From an uncultured Pseudomonadota bacterium (GTDB taxonomy: Bacteria; Pseudomonadota; Gammaproteobacteria; Burkholderiales; Burkholderiaceae), in NCBI GenBank assembly GCA_946480245.1, contig CAMLIZ010000062.1:1-23641 (forward strand): a stretch of 23,641 nucleotides of DNA, in the 5' to 3' direction. The position numbers were made by a program, and so were the translations under genes. How positions within the stretch are numbered: the stretch's first letter is position 1; the number at the start of each line of letters is the position of its first letter. A model generated the notes under the pieces. It had not been told where the DNA came from. It saw only the letters and a list, made by a program, of their open reading frames with translations, and ran no database searches. Positions 7,952-17,964 of this stretch are shown piece after piece.

Positions 7952-9042
7952 CGTGAGGGTGGGCGCCCGAACCACTGCGTGCGGTAGGCGTCGCGATAGC
8001 CGTTGTCCGGATCGAAAACCAGCCTGCCGCCGGCGGTGGCGGCGAGCAGCTCGCGCGTGACGAGCGTGGCCGGCGTCACGTAGCGACTCACCGGCTGCCC
8101 TGCGAACAGCCGGTTCAGCTCGTCCACCATCTGCCAGCCCTGCATGTTCAGCGGCTCCGCCACCGTGCCGGTCTGGTAGGTGCCGGAGCGCACCCTCACG
8201 AAGGCGGAGGCGCTGCCATCGCCGGCCGAGACCAGGTGCAGCCGGTCGGCCGGCACACCCAGCGCGATCAGCACGGGCACTGCGTGATCGAAGTAGATGT
8301 CGTTGATCGCCAGCGCATCGGTCCAGCGCTTGCCGTATTGGTGCAGCAGCCGGCGCACCACCGGGGGCACGTCCTGTGCGCTGGTCGAGATCGGCAGGTC
8401 GACCACTTCGAGCAGCGCCGTGCGCGGCATCGCGAGCAACGCGTTGCGCATGGCGCTCGCCTTGGCCACGGCAATGCCGAAGCGGGAGTCGGTGAAGATG
8501 ACCACGCCCGCCTCGCGCTGCGGCGCGGCGTGAACCGCGGCGGCGGCCGCGCGGCCCACTTCCGTGGGGTCGGTGGACACGTTGGTGGCGACGCTCGATT
8601 GCGGCATCGGCCCCGGCTGCGCCGACACGTGCCAGCCCACCACCGGGCGCGACGGCAGGTGCCATTCGCGCCAGGTGGCGTCGAACTCGTCGGCCGGGGA
8701 GCCGCACAGGGCAAAGCCGTCCGGCTGCAGATCGACCGCGGTGCGCAAGGCGCGCCGACGCCCCTCGCGCGAGCCACCGGCGTCGACGACATGCAGGTGC
8801 CAGTCGGCCTCACGTGCGGCCTCCCGCATGCCTTGGGCCATGCCCAGCACGCCGCCATTGCGCAGGTCCTCGGCCAGCAGCGCAACACTGCGCTTGCGGC
8901 GCATGGCAGGGCCGCCAGGGGGCCTGCTGGGTGGCGCCGCCGCCGCCGGCCGGCCCACCACCAGGGCCATCACGCCTGCGCAGGCCAAGGCTCGCCTTTG
9001 GCGCTGCCATGACGCGGCGGTGAACGAAGCCTCGTTTCCCAT
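7948..9042 (-). CDS. Periplasmic sugar-binding-type sensor protein (TorT-like)
   Basis: This 364-residue protein has the fold of ribose/galactose-type periplasmic binding proteins. After an N-terminal export signal (RRALACAGVMALVVG, likely cleavage near AAAA at 33-36), the mature part starts at KRSVALLAEDLRNGG and carries the two-lobe pattern: PDGFALCGSP, VVIFTDSRFGIAVAKASAM, DALAINDIYFD and LVSAGDGSASAFVRV. The start at 9042 is chosen because AGGGG lies 7 bases upstream; an earlier ATG (9090) would extend the signal region. It is coupled (ATGA) to the histidine kinase and not to a permease. The likely job, as in TorT/TorS, is to bind a periplasmic ligand and present it to the kinase. The nearby sugar cluster suggests a sugar ligand, which is inference. 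Confidence 0.8.
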   Translation of the reverse strand: MGNEASFTAASWQRQRRALACAGVMALVVGRPAAAAPPSRPPGGPAMRRKRSVALLAEDLRNGGVLGMAQGMREAAREADWHLHVVDAGGSREGRRRALRTAVDLQPDGFALCGSPADEFDATWREWHLPSRPVVGWHVSAQPGPMPQSSVATNVSTDPTEVGRAAAAAVHAAPQREAGVVIFTDSRFGIAVAKASAMRNALLAMPRTALLEVVDLPISTSAQDVPPVVRRLLHQYGKRWTDALAINDIYFDHAVPVLIALGVPADRLHLVSAGDGSASAFVRVRSGTYQTGTVAEPLNMQGWQMVDELNRLFAGQPVSRYVTPATLVTRELLAATAGGRLVFDPDNGYRDAYRTQWFGRPPSR

Positions 9043-9163
9043 CGGCGCACCCCTGCGGAGGGTCGGTTGGTCGGCGCAGTTTCCGCACACCGCGGAGTGC
9101 GCGACACCGCACCAGTGTAGTGCGCCGGTTGCCGCCGAACCCGAGAAATCCGACCCCGCTATC

Positions 9164-11225
<2,062 letters not shown>

Positions 11226-11294
11226 GCGGCCCGGCCTTTCCTGGCCCCTGGGTCGTAGCGAAGCAGCTTCAACTCAGTCCTTTCGATGCAGGAG

Positions 11295-12044
11295 TCAGAT
11301 CGTCACGCCGCCGTCGATGGACACGGCCTGGCCGGTGACGAAGCGCGACTCGTCGCTCAGCAGGTACACCACCACCGGGGTGATGTCTTCGGTGGTGGCC
11401 AGGCGGCCCATCGGCTGGCGTGCGATGAAATCCCGCTCGGCCTGCACCGGGTCGGCCGCGCCGGCAATGCGGCCGCGCAGCGACGGGGTGTCCACCGTGC
11501 CGGGGCACAGCGCATTGCAGCGCAGCCCCTGCTTCACGAAATCCGCCGCGATCGACTTGGTGAGCCCGATCACCGCGGCCTTGGTCGCGCCATAGGCGAA
11601 GCGATTCGGAAAGCCCTTGATCGACGACGCCATCGAAGCCATGTTGAGCATGGACACCGGCGCGCCGCCCGAGGCCCTTTGCAGCATGCCGGGGAGGAAC
11701 GCGCGCGCCACGCGGTACATGCTTTTCACGTTGAGATCGAAGCTGAAATCCCATGCCGCCTCGTCACAGGCGAGGATCGAACCTTCATGCACGAAGCCGG
11801 CGCAGTTGAACAGGCCGTCGAGTGGCGCAAGCTCCTGCGCCAGCGCCTGCACGGCGCCTGAATCGCGCACGTCCAGCACGCGCGTTTGCAGCGCGGGCGC
11901 CTCGCGGGCCAGCGCTTCGAGCAGCGCAGCTTGCACATCGGTCGCGATCACGCGGGCGCCCTCGCGTGCACAGGCCAGCGCACTGGCACGGCCGATGCCT
12001 TGGCCGGCAGCGGTGATCAGGATGGTCTTGTCTTGCAGTCGCAT
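11295..12044 (-). CDS. SDR, probable 2-keto-3-deoxy-L-fuconate dehydrogenase
   Basis: This 249-residue SDR starts MRLQDKTILITAAGQGIGRA, with cofactor loop AAGQGIG at 12-18, FNCAG at 79-83 in place of NNAG, and Tyr151/Lys155 in FAYGATK. The GFPNRFAYGATKAAVIGLTK segment and the TAAGQGIG start are those of 2-keto-3-deoxy-L-fuconate 4-dehydrogenases and related DHRS6/BDH2-like proteins. In the Xanthomonas L-fucose route this enzyme makes 2,4-diketo-3-deoxy-L-fuconate, which a FAH-family hydrolase then splits to pyruvate and L-lactate. GAGGA lies 6 bases before the ATG at 12044, and a longer frame to 12218 is read-through into uxaA. The hydrolase is not in the window. Confidence 0.85.
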   Translation of the reverse strand: MRLQDKTILITAAGQGIGRASALACAREGARVIATDVQAALLEALAREAPALQTRVLDVRDSGAVQALAQELAPLDGLFNCAGFVHEGSILACDEAAWDFSFDLNVKSMYRVARAFLPGMLQRASGGAPVSMLNMASMASSIKGFPNRFAYGATKAAVIGLTKSIAADFVKQGLRCNALCPGTVDTPSLRGRIAGAADPVQAERDFIARQPMGRLATTEDITPVVVYLLSDESRFVTGQAVSIDGGVTI

Positions 12045-12075
12045 CGTCAGTCCTCGTATCCGTGGGGTGGCTGCA

Positions 12076-13617
12076 TCACAGAACGGCGCCGAGCTGCCAG
12101 GGAACGAACTCGTTGTCGCCCACGCCATGCTGCTCGCTGAGCGTGCGCTGGCCGGAGGCGGCGGCCAGCATGAGCTGGAAGATGCGCTCCCCGGCCTGCG
12201 CAACGCCGAGCGTGCCATCGATGATCTCGCCGGCGTTGAAGTCCATGTCCATGCTCATGCGCCGGTACATGGCCGTGTTGGTGGCCAGCTTCAGCGAAGG
12301 CGTCGGCTTGCAGCCGAAGGTGGAACCGCGCCCGGTGGTAAAGCAGATCAGGTTGGCGCCGCCGGCCACCTGGCCCGTGGCAGACACCGGGTCATAGCCA
12401 GGTGTGTCCATGAACACCAGGCCGCGGCTGCGCACCGGCTGCGCATACTCGATCACATCCATCAACCGGCTGCCGCCGCCTTTGGCCACCGCGCCCAGCG
12501 ACTTCTCCAGGATGGTGCTGATGCCGCCGGCCTTGTTGCCCGGCGAGGGGTTGTTGTTCAGGCTGGCCCCGTGGCGGGCGGCATAGGCCTCCCACCATTG
12601 CAGGCGCGCCATCAGGCGCTGAGCGACCTCCGGCGACGCTGCGCGGGCGATCAGCAGGTGCTCGGCGCCATGGATCTCCGGCGTTTCCGACAGGATGGCG
12701 GTGCCGCCCTGCTGCACCAGCAGATCCACCGCCGCACCGAGCGCTGGGTTGGCGCTGATGCCCGAATAGCCGTCCGACCCGCCGCATTGCAGGCCGACCA
12801 CGAGATGCGCGGCACTCACCGTGCTGCGCTGCGCGAGCGCCGCGTCGGCGAGCAAGTCGTGCACCACGGCCTGGCCGCGCTCGACGGCTTCGCGCGTGCC
12901 GCCCGCGTCCTGGATCGTCAGCGTGCGCAGGCGCCCGCCGAGCAGCGGCTGCAGGCCGTCCACCAAGGTGTCGATCTGGTTCACCTCACAGCCCAGGCCG
13001 ACCAGCAGCACGCCCGCGAAGTTGGGATGCGCTGCATAGCCGCGCAAGGTGCGCCGCAGCACCTCGATGCCTTCGCCTTCGGCGCCCATGCCGCAACCGC
13101 TGCCGTGCGTGATCGCCACCACGCCGTCCACACCGGGGTATGCGGCCAGCGCCGGCCCGCTGAACGCTTGCGCGATCGCCTTGCACACCGTCGCCGAGCA
13201 GTTGACCGTGGACACCACGCCCACGTAGTTGCGCGTGCCCACGCGACCGTCGGCCCGGACATAGCCTTCGAACGTGGCCGCGCCGGCGGGCTGCGCCGCA
13301 ACGGGCGGTGCCTCTACCGCAGCACCCGCTGTCAGCACGCCGCCAAGCTCGACGTTGTGCACGTGAACATGCTCGCCTTCTTCGATGCGCGTGCTCGCGA
13401 CGCCGATCGCCTGGCCGTACTTCAGCACCGTCTCGCCGCGGTCGATCGGCCGCAACGCGATCTTGTGACCCGCCGCGATGGCCGCGCGCACGCGCAGCGG
13501 CGCGCCATCGTGCTGCGCGAGGGTGCTGCCCTCGCCGAGCGCAACGCGCGCCACGGCCACGTTGTCGCCCGGGTGCAGCACGATCAACTCGCTGCCTGGG
13601 GCCTGCTCAGTCGACAT
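12076..13617 (-). CDS. uxaA: Altronate dehydratase (UxaA family)
   Basis: This 513-residue protein has an N-terminal SAF-type domain (about 1-100) joined to the catalytic UxaA/GarD domain. Visible hallmarks are GRVGTRNYVGVVSTVNCSAT, HGSGCGMG, LGCEVNQ, GLQCGGSDGYSGISANPA, NPSPGNKAGGIS, TGRGSTFGCKPTPSLKLATN and the terminal GDNEFVPWQLGAV. Conserved Cys residues in several of these are likely iron or iron-sulfur ligands. UxaA converts D-altronate to 2-keto-3-deoxy-D-gluconate; the related galactarate dehydratase acts on galactarate. Neighbouring lgoD-like and uxaB-like genes favour altronate. The ATG at 13617 overlaps the end of the mutarotase gene by 11 bases, with GGAG 10 bases upstream. Finding it inside an L-fucose cluster is unusual. 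Confidence 0.88.
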   Translation of the reverse strand: MSTEQAPGSELIVLHPGDNVAVARVALGEGSTLAQHDGAPLRVRAAIAAGHKIALRPIDRGETVLKYGQAIGVASTRIEEGEHVHVHNVELGGVLTAGAAVEAPPVAAQPAGAATFEGYVRADGRVGTRNYVGVVSTVNCSATVCKAIAQAFSGPALAAYPGVDGVVAITHGSGCGMGAEGEGIEVLRRTLRGYAAHPNFAGVLLVGLGCEVNQIDTLVDGLQPLLGGRLRTLTIQDAGGTREAVERGQAVVHDLLADAALAQRSTVSAAHLVVGLQCGGSDGYSGISANPALGAAVDLLVQQGGTAILSETPEIHGAEHLLIARAASPEVAQRLMARLQWWEAYAARHGASLNNNPSPGNKAGGISTILEKSLGAVAKGGGSRLMDVIEYAQPVRSRGLVFMDTPGYDPVSATGQVAGGANLICFTTGRGSTFGCKPTPSLKLATNTAMYRRMSMDMDFNAGEIIDGTLGVAQAGERIFQLMLAAASGQRTLSEQHGVGDNEFVPWQLGAVL

Positions 13618-13936
13618 GGAACACGCACTCCATCGAAGCCCAGTGCTCGCCTTCGGCACGGCTGGGCAGCGGGCGTTGGCAGGGGCTGCAGAAGGTCCAC
13701 CAGCGCTGAGTCTCGGGGTCGGCCGCGATCGCGGCCATGTCCGCTGCGAAGTCGCTGCCGTGGTATTCCCAGTAGCCGAACAGCAGGTTCTCGGGTTCGC
13801 GCAAGAAGATGCTGTAGTTGCGGATGTGGAAGGCCGCCAGCCGTTGCAGCACCGCCGGCCACACGGCCGCATGGAGCCGCTTGTATTCGGCGATGCGCTG
13901 CGGCTCGATGCCGATCACCATGCCCATTCGCTGCAT
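13607..13936 (-). CDS. L-rhamnose mutarotase family protein (RhaM-like)
   Basis: This 109-residue protein belongs to the RhaM (COG3254) family: QRMGMVIGIEPQRIAEYKRLHA at the N-terminus, HIRNYSIFLREPENLLFGYWEY in the middle with a conserved His and Tyr, and WW near residue 80 followed by a terminal VFHVD-like tail. Members interconvert the anomers of 6-deoxy-L-sugars; some act on L-fucose. The start at 13936 is preceded by AAAGGAG with 5-base spacing, better than the in-frame ATG at 13954 that overlaps the upstream stop. Here it probably feeds the right anomer of L-fucose or L-galactose to the C1 dehydrogenase. A FucU-type fucose mutarotase is not present. Confidence 0.85.
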   Translation of the reverse strand: MQRMGMVIGIEPQRIAEYKRLHAAVWPAVLQRLAAFHIRNYSIFLREPENLLFGYWEYHGSDFAADMAAIAADPETQRWWTFCSPCQRPLPSRAEGEHWASMECVFHVD

Positions 13937-13950
13937 TGCTGCTCCTTTGC

Positions 13951-15078
13951 TCAACGTGCGGCCAGCACGGCCTGCAGGCGGGGTTGCGACAGGCCCGGTG
14001 CATGGCGCTGCGCCAGCTCCACCAGCGGCTGCAGGCGGCGTGCCTTCTTCAGTTGGTGGTGCTGTGCGATGTCCGCGATGCGGTGCGCCAGGAACGGGTT
14101 GAGCAGACGATCGCGCAGCACGACCAGGTAGCGGCGCGCCTCGTCGCCCTGCCCCAGCGCGTCGAACACCGGCAGCACCTCGTGATGCCAGGCGTCCTCC
14201 AACGTGCCGCGCAGGTGGGTGTCCTGCATGGCCTGCTGCACCGTCATGTCCTCAGCGAGGCGCCGCTGCAGCCACAGGTGCGCCAGCAGCGTGTGGCCGA
14301 GGTTCAGCAGAAACAGCTTCAGCCGTTCGAAGTGCGCCAGATCGTCGGTCAATGTGATCGCCTCATGTCGGCACGGCAGCCGAAGCCGCGGCTGCTGCTC
14401 GATGGCCCACAGCGCATACGGCTCGGCCACAGCACCCACGGGCGCCAGGGCCTGCGAGACGATGCGATCGACCAGCGAGTTGGCCCATACCGGTTGGTGC
14501 TGCAGCCAGTCGACGAAGGCCTGCGGGCCGCCCCACTCGCGTGCCAGGTCCACCACGATGGCGCGCAAGCGCTCGCCGTTGCGCGACACGAGCTCGCACG
14601 GCAGCAGCGTCAGTTCGGCCTCGGGTCGCGCCTGCCAACGGTCATGCAGCAGCACCAGCAGCTTGGCCGGAAACGAGGCCGGCGCCGGCGCGTCGTCGGC
14701 CAGCAGGGCGGCGCCGTCTTGCGGCGCCAGCTGCCAGCCGCTGTCGCCGGTGTTGGACACGATCACCTGCACCGGCCCGCGCACCCGGTCGCGCAGCGCC
14801 GGCCAGTGTGCGTTGGCGTCGAACGCCTCGCGCACCGATCGGCAGACCTTGCGCCATTGCACCGCTTGCCCGTCGACCAGACCACGCACGATCACGTCGA
14901 AGCCCGACGCGTGCGCCAAGGCCTGCGTGCGTGCGCTGCTGACCGGACTGGCGGTGGTCTGCACAACCGTGATGCCGCCCAGCGCCTCGCCATGCTCGGC
15001 CGCCTCGCTGACGAACAAGTCCACATGCGCCTGCAGGAAGCGGCTGGTGCCGAACTGCAGGATCGGATGGCCCGTCAT
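13951..15078 (-). CDS. Mannitol-dehydrogenase-family oxidoreductase, tagaturonate-reductase-like
   Basis: This 375-residue NAD(P)-dependent enzyme belongs to the polyol-specific long-chain dehydrogenase family (mannitol dehydrogenase, UxaB, UxuB). The N-terminal ILQFGTSRFLQAH (6-18) is the dinucleotide fold start, VSNTGDSGW (108-115) follows, and KLFLLNLGH holds the catalytic Lys254, Asn259 and His262. It is clearly shorter than E. coli UxaB (about 480 residues), so it is a compact subfamily. With UxaA next door, the most economical role is reduction of D-tagaturonate to D-altronate; mannonate or another sugar acid is possible. It starts 7 bases after the Zn dehydrogenase stop and ends just before the mutarotase. 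The ATG at 15078 lacks a strong Shine-Dalgarno sequence, so coupling is likely. Confidence 0.75.
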   Translation of the reverse strand: MTGHPILQFGTSRFLQAHVDLFVSEAAEHGEALGGITVVQTTASPVSSARTQALAHASGFDVIVRGLVDGQAVQWRKVCRSVREAFDANAHWPALRDRVRGPVQVIVSNTGDSGWQLAPQDGAALLADDAPAPASFPAKLLVLLHDRWQARPEAELTLLPCELVSRNGERLRAIVVDLAREWGGPQAFVDWLQHQPVWANSLVDRIVSQALAPVGAVAEPYALWAIEQQPRLRLPCRHEAITLTDDLAHFERLKLFLLNLGHTLLAHLWLQRRLAEDMTVQQAMQDTHLRGTLEDAWHHEVLPVFDALGQGDEARRYLVVLRDRLLNPFLAHRIADIAQHHQLKKARRLQPLVELAQRHAPGLSQPRLQAVLAAR

Positions 15079-15085
15079 GGCGCGC

Positions 15086-16096
15086 TCAGCACTCCACGAT
15101 GGCCTTGATCACGCCTTCGGCCGGGTCCAGCAAGCGCGCAAAGCTGCCCGGCACGTCGGCCAGCGCCATGCGATGCGTGGCCAGCGCGGCATCGGGCACC
15201 TGGCCCCGGCGCATCGCCTCGATCACGGTCTGGAAGTCTTCGGTGGTGGCATTGCGGCTGCTGAGCAGCGTGGCCTCGCGCTTGTGGAACTCCGGATCGG
15301 AGAAGCGGATGTCGCCCTGCACGATGGACACCAGCACATAGCATCCGCCGTGTGCGACGAAGCGGAACCCACGCTCCATCGCCGCCGCGTTGCCGCTGGC
15401 GTCGAACACCACGTCGAAAAGCTCGCCGCCGCTCAGGCGCGCAAGCTCGGCCTCGTCGCTTTCGCCCAGCGGCACGGCGGCCGACACACCCACGTGCCTG
15501 AGCGCGAACTCGAGCCGATCGGCGCGCCCGTCCAGCGCCGTCACGTGGGCACCGCGCAGGCGCGCGAAGATCATCGTGGCCAGGCCGATCGGGCCCGCGC
15601 CGACCACGAGCACTCGCTGCCCAGCGACCACTGCGCCTCGGCGCACCGCGTGCGCGCCGATGGCCAGGAACTCGACCATCGCTGCCTGGTCCAGTGAAAT
15701 GCCCACGGCCTTGTGCACGAAGCGGCGCGGCACGCTGAGGTATTCGGCAAAGGCCCCATCGCGATGCACGCCCAGCACCTGCATCTGCACGCAGCAGTTC
15801 GGCTTGCCCTGGCGGCAGGCCACGCACCGCCCGCACGACAAGTAGGGCATCACATAGACCGCGTCGCCCGGCGCAAGATCGCCGTCGGGGTCGGCCTCCT
15901 CCACCACTGCAGAGAATTCATGCCCCATCACGCGCGGATAGGCGAGATAGGGTTGGTTGCCGGTGAAGATGTGCAGGTCGGTGCCGCACACCCCCACCCG
16001 CTTCACCCGCAACAGATGTTCCCCGGCCGCGCGCTCGGGGCGCGGGCGCTGCAGCGCGAGCAGGTTGCGGGGCGAATTGCAGACAACGGTCAACAT
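15086..16096 (-). CDS. Zn alcohol dehydrogenase, L-galactonate 5-dehydrogenase-like
   Basis: This 336-residue medium-chain Zn dehydrogenase has catalytic zinc ligands Cys37 (GVCGTD) and His59-Glu60 (GHE), structural zinc cysteines at 88, 91, 94 and 102, and the NAD-binding VGAGPIG at about 165-171. GNQPYLAYPRVMGHE, NCCVQMQVLGVHRDGAFAEY and FSDPEFHKREATLLSSRNAT strongly recall E. coli LgoD (YjjN), which oxidises L-galactonate to D-tagaturonate. Sorbitol/threonine-dehydrogenase relatives lack this combination. The ATG overlaps the lactonase stop by 7 bases, so the enzyme is probably made together with the lactonase that would supply its substrate. The LgoD comparison is from memory and should be aligned. 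L-idonate or another aldonate is the main alternative substrate. Confidence 0.78.
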   Translation of the reverse strand: MLTVVCNSPRNLLALQRPRPERAAGEHLLRVKRVGVCGTDLHIFTGNQPYLAYPRVMGHEFSAVVEEADPDGDLAPGDAVYVMPYLSCGRCVACRQGKPNCCVQMQVLGVHRDGAFAEYLSVPRRFVHKAVGISLDQAAMVEFLAIGAHAVRRGAVVAGQRVLVVGAGPIGLATMIFARLRGAHVTALDGRADRLEFALRHVGVSAAVPLGESDEAELARLSGGELFDVVFDASGNAAAMERGFRFVAHGGCYVLVSIVQGDIRFSDPEFHKREATLLSSRNATTEDFQTVIEAMRRGQVPDAALATHRMALADVPGSFARLLDPAEGVIKAIVEC

Positions 16097-16959
16097 GAAT
16101 GCATCGAATCCTGGAGGCGGTACAGGCGCACCGCATTGCCACCGAACAGCCCTGCCCGACGTGCGTCCGAAGACACCTCATCGATCGCATCGAACAGCGC
16201 GCGGCTCATCTCGAGCCAGCCCGCGTAGTCACCCGCCAGTTGCAGCACGGGCCAGTCGCTGCCCCACACCAGGCGTTGCGGGCCGAACAGATTCCACAGC
16301 GCCTGCACGTAGGGCCGCAGTGCCGCGGCGCTGCACCGCGGTCCGGCCTCGGTGAGCAGGCCCGACACCTTGCAGGCGACATGCGGCAACGCCGCCAGAC
16401 GCGCCATGCGGTTGCGCCACGGCTGCTCGCCGCCGGCCGCGATGGGCGGCTTGGCAGCGTGGTCGATCACGATCGCCAGGTCGGGGTGCCGCGTGGCGAA
16501 GGCATGCAGCGCGTCGAGATGCCGCTCGAGCACCAGCGCGTCGAAGACGAGGCCGTGGTGCGCCATCGCGCGCGCCGCGAGATCGACTGCCGGGTCGGCG
16601 ATCCAGGCATCGTCCGCCAGGTCCTGCAGCATCGGGCGCAGGCCCTTGAGCCGGGGATGCGCGGCCAGTGCAGCCACGCGCGCCGCGGCATCGGGCGCCT
16701 TCATGTCCACCCAGCCCACCACGCCCCAGACGAACGGGTGCGCATCGGCCAGCCCGAGCAGGAACTGCGTGTCGGCCTCGCTGGGCAGCGACTGCACGAG
16801 CACCGTGCCGTCGATGCCGGCCTGCCGCCGCAGCGGCTCGAAGTCGGCCGGCAGGAAATCGCGGTGGATCGCTTTGAGTTCAGCCGGCGGCCAGTGGCCC
16901 TGGCGGTCGGCCAGACGCCAGAAGTGCTGGTGTGCGTCGACGCGCGGTGTGCGCTGCAT
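16090..16959 (-). CDS. L-fuconolactonase-like amidohydrolase
   Basis: This 289-residue amidohydrolase-superfamily (COG3618) lactonase has metal-binding residues His10 and His12 in VDAHQHFW, His167 in VIDHAAKPP and Asp235 in VWGSDWPV, plus the KGLRPMLQD loop (about 105-113) typical of aldonolactonases. It hydrolyses L-fucono-1,4/1,5-lactone to L-fuconate, and family members also accept L-galactonolactone. The ATG is at 16959, 8 bases after the binding-protein stop; no good Shine-Dalgarno sequence is visible. Longer frames upstream are read-through of the binding-protein gene. It is the first enzyme gene after the transporter and overlaps the Zn dehydrogenase start. Confidence 0.88.
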   Translation of the reverse strand: MQRTPRVDAHQHFWRLADRQGHWPPAELKAIHRDFLPADFEPLRRQAGIDGTVLVQSLPSEADTQFLLGLADAHPFVWGVVGWVDMKAPDAAARVAALAAHPRLKGLRPMLQDLADDAWIADPAVDLAARAMAHHGLVFDALVLERHLDALHAFATRHPDLAIVIDHAAKPPIAAGGEQPWRNRMARLAALPHVACKVSGLLTEAGPRCSAAALRPYVQALWNLFGPQRLVWGSDWPVLQLAGDYAGWLEMSRALFDAIDEVSSDARRAGLFGGNAVRLYRLQDSMHSC

Positions 16960-16967
16960 GGCGTGCG

Positions 16968-17909
16968 TCAATACAAGACGTTCTTCGCTTCCGGCTTGTC
17001 GATGTTGTCCTTGGTGACCATCACGACGCCAGTGTCCACGAACTTCGGCACCTTCTTGCCTGCGATCACCTGGGCCACCGTCTTCACGCCAAGGAAGCCC
17101 ATCTGATAGGAGCCCTGCACGGCGATGGCCTCCAGCGTGCCGTCCTTGACGAACTTCTGCAGGTCCTCGTTGCCGTCGAAGCCCACCGCCGCCACCTTGC
17201 CGGCCTTGCCGGTCTGCACGAGTGCGCGGCCCATGCCGACCGCGGTGGGCTCGTTGGCGCCGAAGATGCCCTTGAGATCCGGGTTGGAGGCCAGCACGTC
17301 GGTGGTCTGGTTCAGCGCCGTGGCCATCTGCGACTGCGAGTAGAACGGCCCGACGATCTGCAGCTTCGAGTGCGCCCGGATGTACTTCTTGAAGCCGCCG
17401 ACGCGGCCCACCTCGGAGCCCGCGCCGGCCACGTACGACATGATCGCGATCTTGCCGGTGGTGCCGACCTTGGCGATCAGCTTCTTGGCGCACAGCTCGC
17501 CGGCGAGTTGGTTGTCGGTGGCCAGGAACGACTGGTAGTACGGCTTGCCCGCATCGGAGACCATCGAGTCGATCAGCACGACCGGGATGCGCGCCTCCCA
17601 CGCCTTCTTGATGGCCGGCAGCAGCGCGTCCGGGTCCGAAGGCGCAAGCACGATGCCGGCCACCTTGCGGTTGACCGCGTTCTCCACCAGGTTCACCTGC
17701 TCGGCGATGGCCGACTCCGAGGCCGGCCCCGAGAACGACATGGTGTCGCCTTTGACCTGCTTGATGGCGTCACCGGCGCCCTTGTTGACGTTCTGCCAGA
17801 AGGTGGAGTTGGTGGTCTTGACGATCACCGCGATCTCGCCGGCCGAGGTGGTGCCGGCGGCGAGCGCCAGTGCGGCCAGTCCGAGCATGCGGGCAAACAG
17901 GTTCTTCAC
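16968..17909 (-). CDS. Sugar ABC transporter periplasmic binding protein
   Basis: This 313-residue ribose-type (Peripla_BP_4) binding protein has a Sec signal peptide KNLFARMLGLAALALAAG (cleavage near TTSA-G). The mature sequence begins EIAVIVKTTNSTFWQ, followed by the class pattern NAVNRKVAGIVLAPSDPDAL, VPVVLID-like strands, IFGANEPTAVG and VAAVGFDGNEDLQK. It captures the imported sugar in the periplasm and delivers it to the permease just upstream. The start codon is GTG at 17909, fixed by AAGGAG 6 bases upstream. Context (fuconolactonase 8 bases downstream) argues for L-fucose, L-galactose or a close pyranose. The exact ligand cannot be read from the sequence. Confidence 0.9.
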   Translation of the reverse strand: MKNLFARMLGLAALALAAGTTSAGEIAVIVKTTNSTFWQNVNKGAGDAIKQVKGDTMSFSGPASESAIAEQVNLVENAVNRKVAGIVLAPSDPDALLPAIKKAWEARIPVVLIDSMVSDAGKPYYQSFLATDNQLAGELCAKKLIAKVGTTGKIAIMSYVAGAGSEVGRVGGFKKYIRAHSKLQIVGPFYSQSQMATALNQTTDVLASNPDLKGIFGANEPTAVGMGRALVQTGKAGKVAAVGFDGNEDLQKFVKDGTLEAIAVQGSYQMGFLGVKTVAQVIAGKKVPKFVDTGVVMVTKDNIDKPEAKNVLY

Positions 17910-17964
17910 TGCGGTCTCCTTGTGTGGGGTCGTGGGTCAGGTGGCGTGGCGAAAGATGCGGCCT

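Noticed and set aside
7952..8707. N-terminal extension of the histidine kinase up to 8707
   Set aside because: This part is the binding-protein gene read in another frame. The true kinase start is the ATG at 7951, overlapping the binding-protein stop.
11617..15108. Plus-strand open frame of 1163 codons
   Set aside because: It lies antisense to five well-supported enzyme genes, has Arg/His/Gln-rich low-complexity composition and no domain. Long antisense frames are expected in GC-rich DNA.
16960..17601. N-terminal extension of the lactonase into the binding-protein gene
   Set aside because: The residues are Arg/Gly-rich read-through of the binding-protein gene. The family start with VDAHQHFW fits ATG 16959.
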